From NCBI RefSeq assembly GCF_010894455.1, contig NZ_JAAIXY010000004.1, forward strand, positions 491,877-555,876: a stretch of DNA of 64,000 bases, read 5' to 3'. The translations under genes were made by a program, and so were the position numbers. Shown here piece after piece: positions 55,159 to 64,000 of the stretch. Origin of the DNA: Myxococcus eversor (GTDB lineage: Bacteria > Myxococcota > Myxococcia > Myxococcales > Myxococcaceae). How positions within the stretch are numbered: the stretch's first letter is position 1; every line of letters starts with the position of its first letter. The notes beneath the pieces are model-generated. The model saw only the letters and a program-made list of their open reading frames with translations, ran no database searches and was not told where the DNA came from.

Positions 55159-58100
55159 GCGACAACCTCGAGGACCTGTACCCGCTGTCGCCCCTGCAAG
55201 GCGGCATGCTCTTCCACGCCATCGCGGAGCCCGGCCAGGGGCTCTACTTCAACCAGCTCGTCTGCGAGCTGCGCGGACGGCTGGACGTGGACGTCTTCGT
55301 CCAGGCCTGGCGGGGCGTGGTGGCGGCGCACCCCGCGCTGCGCACGGCGCTCGTCTGGGATGACGTGGACGAGCCGGTGCAGGTGGTGCTGCGCGAGGTG
55401 GAGTTGCCCGTGCGCGTCGAGGACTGGCGTGACCTGTCGGCCGATGCCTTCGAGTCCCGACTGACGACCTTCCTGGAGCAGGAGCGTCGGGAGGGGTTCG
55501 ACCTGTCGCGCGCGCCGTTGATCCGCCTGACGCTGCTGCGAAGCGCGGAGGACGTGTACCGCTTCATCTTCAGTCACTCGCACCTGGTGCTGGATGGTTG
55601 GTCCGTGCCGCTGGTGGTGCGGGATTTCTTCACGCTGTACGAAGGCTCGCTCGCGGGTCGGTCGCCGAGGCTCGTCTCTCCGCGTCCCTTCGGTGACTAC
55701 CTGGGCTGGCTGGCCGAGCATGGCCTGAAGGACTCGGAGGACTTCTGGCGCCGCGAGCTGGCGGGAGTGCACGAGCCCACCGCGACGGGAGCGGGGACGG
55801 GAGAGGGAACGGGGCGAATCACGCGCACCCGTCACCTGTCGGAGTCCACCACCGCCGCGCTCAACACCTTCGCGCGTCGGTACGGGCTCACGATGAGCAC
55901 CCTGGTGCAGGGCGCGTGGGCGCTGGTGCTGGGACAGCTCTCCGGCTCCGAGGACGTCGTCTTCGGCACCACCGTCTCCGGTCGTCCCCCGGACCTGGCG
56001 GGCGTGGAGGACATGGTCGGGTTGTTCATCAACACCCAGCCGGTGCGGGTGCGCTGGTCCCAGTCGTTGACGTGGTCGACCTGGCTGCGCCGCATCCAGG
56101 ACATGCAGGTGGAGGCGCGCCAGCACGAGCATGCGCCCCTGGTGAAGGTCCAGCGTTGGAGCGACGTCCCCGCGGGCACCGCGCTCTTCGACACGCTCGT
56201 CGTCTTCGAGAACTACCCGCTGGATGCGGCGCTCACCTCCGCTTCACGCGCGTTGGAGGTGCGCGACGTGCGGGCTCGGGAGGCGGACCACTTCGGCCTC
56301 ACGGTGATTTCCACGCCGGGGACTCGGCTCCCGCTGCTCCTGCGCTATGACCAGACCCGCTTCACGCAGGCGTTCGCGGATGCGCGACTGGAGCGGATGG
56401 CCCTCGTGCTGGAGGCCATCGCGGCGCGGCCCGACGGGCGACTGGGAGACCTGTCCCTGCTGTCGGACGCCGAGCGTCACCAGCTCCTGGTGACCTGGAA
56501 CGACACCCGCGCGGACTTCCCGGAGCACGCCACCGTGCATGGCCTCTTCGAGGAGGCGGTGTCGCGCGCTCCTGATGCGCTGGCCGTGTCGATGGGTGAA
56601 GCGCGCGTCAGCTTCCGCGAACTGGATGCGAGGGCGAACCAACTGGCGCACCACCTGAGGAGCCTGGGCGTCCGGCGAGGCACGCTGGTGGGCCTGTGCT
56701 TCCGGCGCTCACCGGACATGGTGGTGGCACTGTGGGCCGTCCTGAAGGCCGGAGGCGCCTATGTGCCCATCGACCCCGCCTGGCCGTCGACCCGCGTGTC
56801 CTTCTTGCTGGAAGACACCGGCGTGCCCGTCGTCCTCACCGAGGATGCGCTCGTGGATGCACTGCCGGTGACCTCGCAGTTCCTCCTCTGTCTGGATACG
56901 GAGTGGGCGCACACCGCGGGACGCGAGCCCGTGACACCGCCGGAGCCACTGGCTGGAGCGGAAGACCTCGCCTACCTCATCTACACCTCCGGGAGCACGG
57001 GGCGTCCCAAGGGCGTGATGGTCGAGCACCGGGGCGTGGTGAACTACCTGACCTGGGCGCTGCGGGCCTATGGGCTCGCGGAGGGCAGTGGTTCGCCGGT
57101 GCACTCGCCGCTGTCGTTCGACCTGACGGTGACGAGCCTGGTCGCGCCGCTGGTGGCGGGACGGCAGGTGGTGCTGGTGCCGGAAGACGCGGGCATCGAG
57201 GGCCTGGGTGAGGCCCTGCGCGCGGGCAGCCACTTCAGTCTGGTGAAGCTGACGCCCACGCACCTGCGCATGCTGGCCGCGCAGCTTCGGCCAGAGGAGG
57301 CCGCGGGACGCGCGCGCGCCTTCGTCATCGGCGGTGAGGCGCTGACGGCCGAGGGCATCGCCTTCTGGCGCGAGCACGCGCCCGACACTCGCCTCATCAA
57401 CGAGTATGGCCCCACGGAGACGGTGGTGGGGTGCTGCGTGTACACGGTGAGCGCGGCGGACCCGATGAGTGGCCCGGTGGCCATCGGTCGGCCCATCGCG
57501 AACACGCGCCTGTATGTCCTGGATGCGAGCCTGCGTCTCGTGCCGGCGGGGACGGTGGGCGAGCTGTTCATCGGGGGTGCGGGGGTCGCGCGAGGCTACT
57601 GGCGGAGGCCGGAGCTGACGGCGGAGCGCTTCGTCCCAGACGCCTTCGGCGCGGAGCCGGGGGCCAGGCTGTATCGCACGGGAGACCGGGTGCGCTGGCG
57701 CGCGGACGGGCGGCTGGAGTACCTGGGCCGCGCGGACTTCCAGGTGAAGGTGCGCGGCTATCGCATCGAGCTGGGCGAGGTCGAGTCCGTGCTGCGGACA
57801 CATCCCTCGGTGGGCGATGCGGTGGCGGTGGTGCGCGAGGACGGGCCCTCGGGCGCGAGACTCGTGGCGTACGTGGTGCCCTCCGGCGCACCGCGTCCGG
57901 AGTCCGCCGCGCTGCGAGAGTTCCTGGAGGAGCGGCTGCCCGAATACATGGTGCCCGCGGCCTTCGTCGTGCTGGACGCCTTCCCGCTGTCCGACAACGG
58001 CAAGGTGGAGCGCAGGGCCCTGCCGGCGCCGGAGCTGTCGGTGGTGGAGGGGACCGCCGAGGTCGCCCCGCGCGACGAGAAGGAGACCGCCCTCGCGACC

Positions 58101-61100
58101 ATCTGGGCCCAGGTGCTGGGACGTCCCCAGGTGAGCGTGCACGAGGACTTCTTCGAGCTGGGGGGCGACTCCATCCTCGGCATCCAGGTCATCTCCCGCG
58201 CCGCGCAGGCGGGGCTGCATCTGAGCGCGAAGCAGCTCTTCGACCATCCGACGGTGGCGCGACTGGCGGCGGTGGTATCCGAGGCGCCCCGGGAAGTCGT
58301 CACCCAGGGGCCCGTGACAGGTCCGGTGGAGCTGACCCCCATCCAGCGCTGGTTCTTCGAGCGCGGGCTGTCAGGGGCGCACCACTTCAATCAAGCCCTG
58401 CGCTTCACGCTGCGCGAGCGGATGGTGGCCGAGCCTCTGGACCGCGCCCTCCAACTCGTGCGCGAGCACCACGATGCCCTGCGCCTGCGCTTCACGAGGG
58501 ACGGACAGGGCGGCTGGCATCAGGAACTGACGGGACTGGACGGCACCCTGCCGTTGGAGACGGTGGACCTCTCGCGGTGGGCGCCGGAGACTCGAAGCGC
58601 CGAGGTGGAGGCGCACTCGGCGCGGGTCCAGGAGCGCTTGAGTCTCTCCACGGGAGACGTCGCTCGAGCGGTGCTCTTCGACCTGGGGCCGGAGCAGCCG
58701 CAGGAGTTGTTGCTCGTCATCCACCACCTGGCCGTGGATGCCGTGTCGTGGCGGGTGCTGCTGGAGGACCTGCTGAATTGCTACCAGTGGCTTCGCGCGG
58801 ACGAGCCCGTGCGACTCCCCGCCAAGACGCTGTCCTATCAGTCCTGGGCCTCGCGACTGGTGGAGCATGCGCGCACGCCGTCAGCGCGGGAGGAAGCGAC
58901 GTTCTGGCTCGGGCTCCCTTGGGAGCGGGTGGGCGCGCTTCCGCGTGAGGTGGAGGGAGGCCTCGCCAACACGGAGGGCGCGGCGCGGCTGATTGAGGTG
59001 TCGCTGGAGCCCGCGGAGACGCAGGTGTTGCTCCAGGACGTGGCGAAGGCGCTCCGCGCGAAGCCGGACGAGCTGTTGCTGGCCGCGCTTGCCCACGTGC
59101 TGCGCCGGTGGACGGGTGCGTCGTGCGTGCGGGTGGAGATGGAGGGGCATGGGCGCGAGAACCTCTTCGGAGAGGTGGACCTCTCGCGCACGGTGGGGTG
59201 GTTCACCAGCATGTACCCGGTGCTGGTGGAGTCGACGGGAGAAGGGCCCGGCGCGTGGGTGCGCGCGGCGAAGGAGGCGATGCGACGCACGCCGTCCAAG
59301 GGCGTGGGCTTCGGAGTGCTGCGCTACCTGTCCCCGGACCGCGAGCTGCGAGAGCGACTGCGCGCCCTGCCCGCGCCGGAGGTGGGGTTCAACTACCTGG
59401 GACAGTTCGACAACGTACTGCCCGCCACGGCGCCGCTGCGATTGTCGGAGGGCTCGGTGGGGCCCACGCGCGCACCGGAAGGACCGCGCGCGCACCTGCT
59501 CGACGTGGACTGCGCCGTCAGCGGCGGCCGGATGCGGCTGATGTTCACCCATGGCTCGGGGGTTCATCGGACCGAGACGATGGAGAAGCTGGCCCAGGCG
59601 CTGCGCGCGGCCCTGCGTGAGCTCATCGCGCATGGGACGTCCGAGGATCCGCGCGGGCTGTCGCCGTCGGACTTTCCCCTGGCGAAGCAGGGGCAGGGCG
59701 CGCTGGAGGGACTCGCGGACCGGATGGCCGCGAAGGGCCTGCGCCTGCGCGACGTGGAGGACCTGTATCCCCTGTCGCCGTTGCAGCAGGGCATCTTGTT
59801 CCACCATCTCCAGGAGGAGGAGACCCAGCCGTACTTCAACCAGATAGCCTTCGAGCTGGATGGCGTGCTCGACGTGGGGGCGCTGACGGAGGCGTGGCGG
59901 CAGGCGACCCGGCGCTTCACCATCCTCCGCACGGCGTTCTTCTGGGCGGGGCTGGATGCGCCGCTGCAAGCGGTGATGCGCGACGTGGAGCCCACCGTCT
60001 CCGTCGAGGACTGGCGCGCGATGCCACGGGATGATCTGGAGGCTCGGGTGTCGGCCTTCTTCGTCTCGGACCGACGACGAGGCCTGGAGCTCTCCGTCGC
60101 ACCGCTGTTCCGGTTGACGCTGCTGCGCACGGGCGAGCGGGTGTGGCGCGTGGTGTTCAGCGTCACGCACCTGTTGCTGGATGGCTGGTCCACGCAGTTG
60201 GTGACGCGGGACGTGTTCACTCGCTACGAGTCGCTTCGTCGTGGAGTGACGCCGCCGCGAGGTGACGTCCGTCCCTACCGGGACTTCATCGCGTGGCTGG
60301 AGCAACAGGAGCAGGGCGCCGCGAGGGACTTCTGGAGCAAGGCGCTCCAGGGCTTCTCGGCGCCCACGCGGTTGAACGTGGGCGGTGTGCCTCGGGGGCA
60401 GGGGGAGCGAGGGGACCAGGAGCTGCGGCTCGGCGCGGACGAGACGTCGGCGTTCGTCGCCTTCGCCCGACAGCAAGGGCTCACGCCGGGCACGCTGCTC
60501 CAGGGAGCCTGGGCGGTGCTGCTGGGGCGCTACAGCGGCGGCGATGACGTGGTCTTCGGACTGACGGTCTCCGGACGGCCGCCCGAGCTCTCCGGCATCG
60601 AGAGCATGGTGGGCATGTTCATCAATGCCATCCCCGTGCGAGTGAAGCTGCCCGCCTCGCGGCCCGTGGGGCCGTGGCTGAAGGCATTGCAGTCGTGGTT
60701 GCAGGAGGCGCGTCAGTACGAGTCCTCGTCGCTGGTGGAGGTGCGCCGCTGGAGTGAGGTGCCTTCGAGCGAGCCGCTGTTCGAGAGCCTCGTCATCTAC
60801 GAGAACTATCCGATGGAGGCGGGGCTCTCCACGCCGTCGGATGAGCTGGTGGTCCGCAACCCTACGTCGATGGAGGTGGACCATCACCCGCTGACCTTGA
60901 TGGCGCTGCCCGGACACGAGCTGTTGCTCCGGTTGACCTACGACGCCCGACGCTTCGACGCGGCGGTGGTGCGGCGCATGCTGGCGCACCTGCGTCAGGT
61001 GCTGCGCGAGCTGCGTGAGAAGGTGGAGCGGCCGTTGTCGGAGCTGACGTTGCTCGGTATGGAGGAGCGACGACAGGTGCTCGCCGAGTGGAATCCCACG

Positions 61101-64000
61101 GCGTGCGCGGCACACGTTCCCGTGGCGGTGTTCCGCCCGGTGGAGGACTGGGCGGCCCGCGCGCCAGATGCCATCGCCGTCACCGACGGGACGCGGTCGC
61201 TGACCTATGCGGAGCTGGAGGCTCGGGCCAATCAGCTCGCGCGCCACCTGGAGTCGCTGGGAGTTTCCATCGGGAGCACGGTGGGCTTGTGTCTGGACAA
61301 GAGCCTGGACCTGGCTGTCGCCGTGCTGGGCGCGCTCAAGGCGGGGGCCACGTATGTGCCGTTGGATCCGCGCTATCCGGCGGAGCGACTGGCGTTCATG
61401 TTGGAGGACTCAGGCGCCGCCGTGGTGCTGAGTCATTCGCGGCTGGGCGCGGTGTTGCCGGTGGATTCACGCGCGCGCCGCGTGTTCATGGACCTGGAGT
61501 CGGAGGCCCTGGCGCGTCAGCCGACCGAGGCGCTTGCTCGGGAGGTACCGCCGGAGTCGGCGTGTTACCTCATCTACACCTCGGGCAGCACGGGGCGGCC
61601 CAAGGGCGTGGCGCTGTCGCACCGTGCGCTGTCGCATCTCCTGGCGTGGCAGCTCGAACGGTCCGTCAATCCGTCCGCGACGACGCTGCAGTTCGCGGCG
61701 CTCAGCTTCGATGTGTCCTTCCAGGAGATGTTCTCCACCTGGTGGGCCGGTGGCACGTTGGTGCTGCCTTCGGAGGATGTGCGTCAGGACTTGTCAGCGC
61801 TTTTGACGTTCCTGGACAGGCACGCGGTGGAGCGCCTCTTCCTGCCCTTCGTGGCGCTTCAGGCCCTGGCGGAAGTGGCGGTCCAGCGCGCGATGGTGCC
61901 CAGGGCGCTGCGCGAAGTGGTGACCGCGGGTGAGCAGCTCCAGGTGACGCCCTCGCTGGTCGCGTTCTTCGAGCGGCTTCCCGGGTGCGTGCTGGAGAAT
62001 CAGTACGGGCCGTCGGAGACGCACGTCGTCTCGGCGCACCGACTGTCGGGGGCGCCGTCATCGTGGCCGCGTCTTCCGTCCATCGGCGCGCCGCTGCCGC
62101 ACTGTCAGCTCTACGTGTTGGATGCGTGGGGACAGCCTTGTCCCGTGGGGATTTCAGGCGAGCTGTTCATTGGTGGCGCGCATCTGGCGCACGGGTACGT
62201 GGGTCGGCCGGAGCTGACGGCGGAGAAGTTCGTTCCGCATCCGTTCAGCGAGGTGGCTGGGGCTCGGCTGTATCGCACGGGGGACCTGGCGCGGTGGACG
62301 GCGGAGGGGACGGTGGAGTTCGTGGGGCGCCTGGATGGTCAGGTGAAGCTGCGCGGCTTCCGCATCGAGTTGGGTGAGGTGGAGGCGGCGCTGCGTGCCG
62401 CGCCCGGTGTTCGCGATGCGGCAGTGGTGGTGCGGGAGGATGTCCCCGGGGATCGGCGGCTCGTGGGGTACGTCGTCCTCTCGGAGAAGGACGGTGCGAA
62501 GCGGGAGGCCTTGCGCGCGCATGTCGGAGCGCACCTGCCGGAGTACATGGTGCCGTCCACCTTCGTGACGCTGGACGCGCTGCCGCTGACGCCGAGTGGC
62601 AAGGTGAACCGCAAGGCGCTGCCCGTGGCGGAGGCGGGTCCTGACGGAGTGGGTGTCTACGTTGCTCCGCGCACCGCGACGGAGGGCTTGCTCGCGGGGC
62701 TCTTCGCGGAGGTGCTCGGGCTCGACAGGGTGGGCCTGCACGGCCACTTCTTCGAGTTGGGAGGTCACTCGCTGCTGGCCACGAGGGCCATCTCCCGGGT
62801 GCGGAGCGCGTTCGGTATCGAGCTGCCGCTGCGCGAGCTGTTCGAGGCGCCCACGGTGGCGGAGCTCGCGCTTCGGGTGGATCGACTGATTCGAGCGGGG
62901 ACTGCTCAGGTGGCGCCGCCGTTGGTGCCGAGGGACGACAAGAGTCGGCCGCCGAGACTGTCCTTCGCGCAGCAGCGCCTGTGGTTCCTGGACCAGCTCG
63001 AACCGTTGAGTGCTTCGTACAACGTCCCTGGCGCGGTGCGGATGACGGGGCCGTTGAACAGGGAGGCGTTGGCCAGGACGTTCCAGGAACTCGTGCGGCG
63101 ACACGAATCGCTGCGCACCACATTTCGAAGTGTGAATGGCGTCGCAGTGCAGGTGATCTCGCCGGAGGCACCGGTGGTGTTGCACGACGTCGATCTGGAA
63201 GGGTTTCCCGAGGAGCGTCGTGAGGCCGAGGCGCGTCGTCACGTGGAGCAAGCGGTGTTGCTTCCGTTCGACCTGACGGTGGGGCCGTTGTTGCGAGTGA
63301 CGCTGGTGAGGTTGTCAGCGGAGTCGCACGTGCTGGTGGTGGTGCTGCACCACATCGTGTCGGACGGGTGGTCGACAGAGGTGTTGGTGAGGGAGGTGGC
63401 GGCACTCTACGAGGCGTACGCGGAAGGCAAGCCGTCCCCGCTGGGAGAGCTGCCGGTGCAGTACGCGGACTACGCGGAGTGGCAGCGAGGGTGGTTGCAG
63501 GGAGAGGTGCTGGAGCAGCAGGTGGAGTACTGGCGGAGGCAGTTGGAGGGGGCACCGAGAGCGCTGGAGTTGGTGACGGACAAGCCAAGGCCGGCGGTGC
63601 AGAGCTTCCGGGGGGCCATGCTGGAGAGGAGGTGGCCGAAGGGGCTGTGGAGGAAGGTGGAGGAGGCGAGCCGGAGGGAGGGAGCGACGCCCTTCATGGT
63701 GTTGCTGGCGGCGTACCAGGTGGTGCTGACGAGGTACGCGGGGCAGGAAGAAGTGGTGGTGGGTTTTCCGATAGCGGGGCGGACGCACGCGGAGACGGAA
63801 GGGCTGATTGGGTACTTCGCGAACACGTTGGTGCTGAGAGGGCGAGTGCGGGAGGAGGAGAGCTTCCGGGAGCTGGTGGGGAGGGCGAGAGAGGTGACGT
63901 TGGGTGCGTACGCGCACCAGGACGTGCCATTCGAGAAGTTGGTGGAGGAGTTGCTGCCGCGGAGGGACATGAGTCGCAGTCCACTGTTCCAGGTGTCGCT
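55155..64000 (+). CDS. Nonribosomal peptide synthetase, C-A-PCP-E-C-A-PCP-C..., truncated by the window edge
   Basis: The start ATG overlaps the NRPS2 stop (ATGA). The frame is open for 2948 codons to the window end. Domains: C after an epimerase (about 6-440; SHLVLDG with His143, Asp147), A (about 440-960; pocket DLTKVGEVG, matching Asn), PCP (Ser1006, LGGDSI), E (about 1053-1495; [10 protein letters not shown] from His1190), C (about 1530-1965; THLLLDGW with His1672), A (about 1970-2495; pocket DVQFVAQVV, Pro-like), PCP (Ser2539, LGGHSL) and C (from about 2588; HHIVSDGW from His2732). It should add D-Asn and a Pro-like residue, then start another condensation. In the E-to-C junctions and at the NRPS2/NRPS3 boundary, the linker SPSDFPLAK recurs, so the split seems to fall at a standard module joint. 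The rest and a release domain lie beyond the window. Confidence 0.93.
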   Translation, partial: MSDNLEDLYPLSPLQGGMLFHAIAEPGQGLYFNQLVCELRGRLDVDVFVQAWRGVVAAHPALRTALVWDDVDEPVQVVLREVELPVRVEDWRDLSADAFESRLTTFLEQERREGFDLSRAPLIRLTLLRSAEDVYRFIFSHSHLVLDGWSVPLVVRDFFTLYEGSLAGRSPRLVSPRPFGDYLGWLAEHGLKDSEDFWRRELAGVHEPTATGAGTGEGTGRITRTRHLSESTTAALNTFARRYGLTMSTLVQGAWALVLGQLSGSEDVVFGTTVSGRPPDLAGVEDMVGLFINTQPVRVRWSQSLTWSTWLRRIQDMQVEARQHEHAPLVKVQRWSDVPAGTALFDTLVVFENYPLDAALTSASRALEVRDVRAREADHFGLTVISTPGTRLPLLLRYDQTRFTQAFADARLERMALVLEAIAARPDGRLGDLSLLSDAERHQLLVTWNDTRADFPEHATVHGLFEEAVSRAPDALAVSMGEARVSFRELDARANQLAHHLRSLGVRRGTLVGLCFRRSPDMVVALWAVLKAGGAYVPIDPAWPSTRVSFLLEDTGVPVVLTEDALVDALPVTSQFLLCLDTEWAHTAGREPVTPPEPLAGAEDLAYLIYTSGSTGRPKGVMVEHRGVVNYLTWALRAYGLAEGSGSPVHSPLSFDLTVTSLVAPLVAGRQVVLVPEDAGIEGLGEALRAGSHFSLVKLTPTHLRMLAAQLRPEEAAGRARAFVIGGEALTAEGIAFWREHAPDTRLINEYGPTETVVGCCVYTVSAADPMSGPVAIGRPIANTRLYVLDASLRLVPAGTVGELFIGGAGVARGYWRRPELTAERFVPDAFGAEPGARLYRTGDRVRWRADGRLEYLGRADFQVKVRGYRIELGEVESVLRTHPSVGDAVAVVREDGPSGARLVAYVVPSGAPRPESAALREFLEERLPEYMVPAAFVVLDAFPLSDNGKVERRALPAPELSVVEGTAEVAPRDEKETALATIWAQVLGRPQVSVHEDFFELGGDSILGIQVISRAAQAGLHLSAKQLFDHPTVARLAAVVSEAPREVVTQGPVTGPVELTPIQRWFFERGLSGAHHFNQALRFTLRERMVAEPLDRALQLVREHHDALRLRFTRDGQGGWHQELTGLDGTLPLETVDLSRWAPETRSAEVEAHSARVQERLSLSTGDVARAVLFDLGPEQPQELLLVIHHLAVDAVSWRVLLEDLLNCYQWLRADEPVRLPAKTLSYQSWASRLVEHARTPSAREEATFWLGLPWERVGALPREVEGGLANTEGAARLIEVSLEPAETQVLLQDVAKALRAKPDELLLAALAHVLRRWTGASCVRVEMEGHGRENLFGEVDLSRTVGWFTSMYPVLVESTGEGPGAWVRAAKEAMRRTPSKGVGFGVLRYLSPDRELRERLRALPAPEVGFNYLGQFDNVLPATAPLRLSEGSVGPTRAPEGPRAHLLDVDCAVSGGRMRLMFTHGSGVHRTETMEKLAQALRAALRELIAHGTSEDPRGLSPSDFPLAKQGQGALEGLADRMAAKGLRLRDVEDLYPLSPLQQGILFHHLQEEETQPYFNQIAFELDGVLDVGALTEAWRQATRRFTILRTAFFWAGLDAPLQAVMRDVEPTVSVEDWRAMPRDDLEARVSAFFVSDRRRGLELSVAPLFRLTLLRTGERVWRVVFSVTHLLLDGWSTQLVTRDVFTRYESLRRGVTPPRGDVRPYRDFIAWLEQQEQGAARDFWSKALQGFSAPTRLNVGGVPRGQGERGDQELRLGADETSAFVAFARQQGLTPGTLLQGAWAVLLGRYSGGDDVVFGLTVSGRPPELSGIESMVGMFINAIPVRVKLPASRPVGPWLKALQSWLQEARQYESSSLVEVRRWSEVPSSEPLFESLVIYENYPMEAGLSTPSDELVVRNPTSMEVDHHPLTLMALPGHELLLRLTYDARRFDAAVVRRMLAHLRQVLRELREKVERPLSELTLLGMEERRQVLAEWNPTACAAHVPVAVFRPVEDWAARAPDAIAVTDGTRSLTYAELEARANQLARHLESLGVSIGSTVGLCLDKSLDLAVAVLGALKAGATYVPLDPRYPAERLAFMLEDSGAAVVLSHSRLGAVLPVDSRARRVFMDLESEALARQPTEALAREVPPESACYLIYTSGSTGRPKGVALSHRALSHLLAWQLERSVNPSATTLQFAALSFDVSFQEMFSTWWAGGTLVLPSEDVRQDLSALLTFLDRHAVERLFLPFVALQALAEVAVQRAMVPRALREVVTAGEQLQVTPSLVAFFERLPGCVLENQYGPSETHVVSAHRLSGAPSSWPRLPSIGAPLPHCQLYVLDAWGQPCPVGISGELFIGGAHLAHGYVGRPELTAEKFVPHPFSEVAGARLYRTGDLARWTAEGTVEFVGRLDGQVKLRGFRIELGEVEAALRAAPGVRDAAVVVREDVPGDRRLVGYVVLSEKDGAKREALRAHVGAHLPEYMVPSTFVTLDALPLTPSGKVNRKALPVAEAGPDGVGVYVAPRTATEGLLAGLFAEVLGLDRVGLHGHFFELGGHSLLATRAISRVRSAFGIELPLRELFEAPTVAELALRVDRLIRAGTAQVAPPLVPRDDKSRPPRLSFAQQRLWFLDQLEPLSASYNVPGAVRMTGPLNREALARTFQELVRRHESLRTTFRSVNGVAVQVISPEAPVVLHDVDLEGFPEERREAEARRHVEQAVLLPFDLTVGPLLRVTLVRLSAESHVLVVVLHHIVSDGWSTEVLVREVAALYEAYAEGKPSPLGELPVQYADYAEWQRGWLQGEVLEQQVEYWRRQLEGAPRALELVTDKPRPAVQSFRGAMLERRWPKGLWRKVEEASRREGATPFMVLLAAYQVVLTRYAGQEEVVVGFPIAGRTHAETEGLIGYFANTLVLRGRVREEESFRELVGRAREVTLGAYAHQDVPFEKLVEELLPRRDMSRSPLFQVS

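Overview
The window is GC-rich DNA of the kind found in myxobacteria, most like Myxococcaceae (Myxococcus/Corallococcus). The clues are the density of signalling proteins (Ser/Thr kinase, FHA domains, a sigma-54 activator, FHA-GGDEF), the many short Cys-containing lipoproteins with carboxypeptidase-regulatory-like repeats, the pfk-kinase gene pair known from M. xanthus, and a very large hybrid NRPS/PKS locus. No tRNA, rRNA, CRISPR array, transposase or phage gene was found.

Left part (1-21,992), mostly housekeeping and envelope genes. It starts with the last 50 codons of a Fis-type DNA-binding protein, then a fused two-half ArsA/GET3-type ATPase, a TPR protein on the minus strand, and a compact accA-hisC-cmk run whose last two genes overlap. 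A lytic transglycosylase, a small four-cysteine protein, a CAP-domain protein with a DUF721 gene, a large lipoprotein, and an FHA-diguanylate cyclase follow. Next come an acyltransferase/SDR pair, mutL, a beta-barrel protein and a membrane-anchored TPR protein.

Middle part (22,082-38,141). A leftward run of six closely spaced genes, from 30,995 down to 22,605, encodes 6-phosphofructokinase, a transmembrane Ser/Thr kinase, a TPR/membrane protein, an FHA-GAF-AAA+-Fis activator and two lipoproteins. The first two match the M. xanthus pfk-pkn4 pair, and residue 226 of this PFK is a Thr in a basic stretch, the residue I recall as the Pkn4 target. To the right are a secreted HtrA-like protease overlapping an FHA membrane protein, a DUF4130-uracil-glycosylase fusion with a worn-out catalytic site, a lipoprotein and an aldo/keto reductase.

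Right part (38,400-64,000 and beyond) is the centre of interest: a three-gene lipopeptide-type assembly line, cut by the window edge. NRPS1 is FAAL-ACP-C-A-PCP. NRPS2 is KS-AT-ACP-C-[decayed A carrying a luciferase-like monooxygenase]-C-A-PCP-E. NRPS3 starts C-A-PCP-E-C-A-PCP-C. Signature residues read by eye suggest an aromatic residue (weak), malonate, an unassigned residue turned to D, D-Asn, then a Pro-like residue. The most unusual feature is a module with a condensation domain and a split, motif-less adenylation domain but no carrier protein, kept in frame around an apparently intact monooxygenase. It suggests that the ketide unit, or a peptidyl unit on a neighbouring carrier, is oxidised on the line, probably at the alpha carbon.
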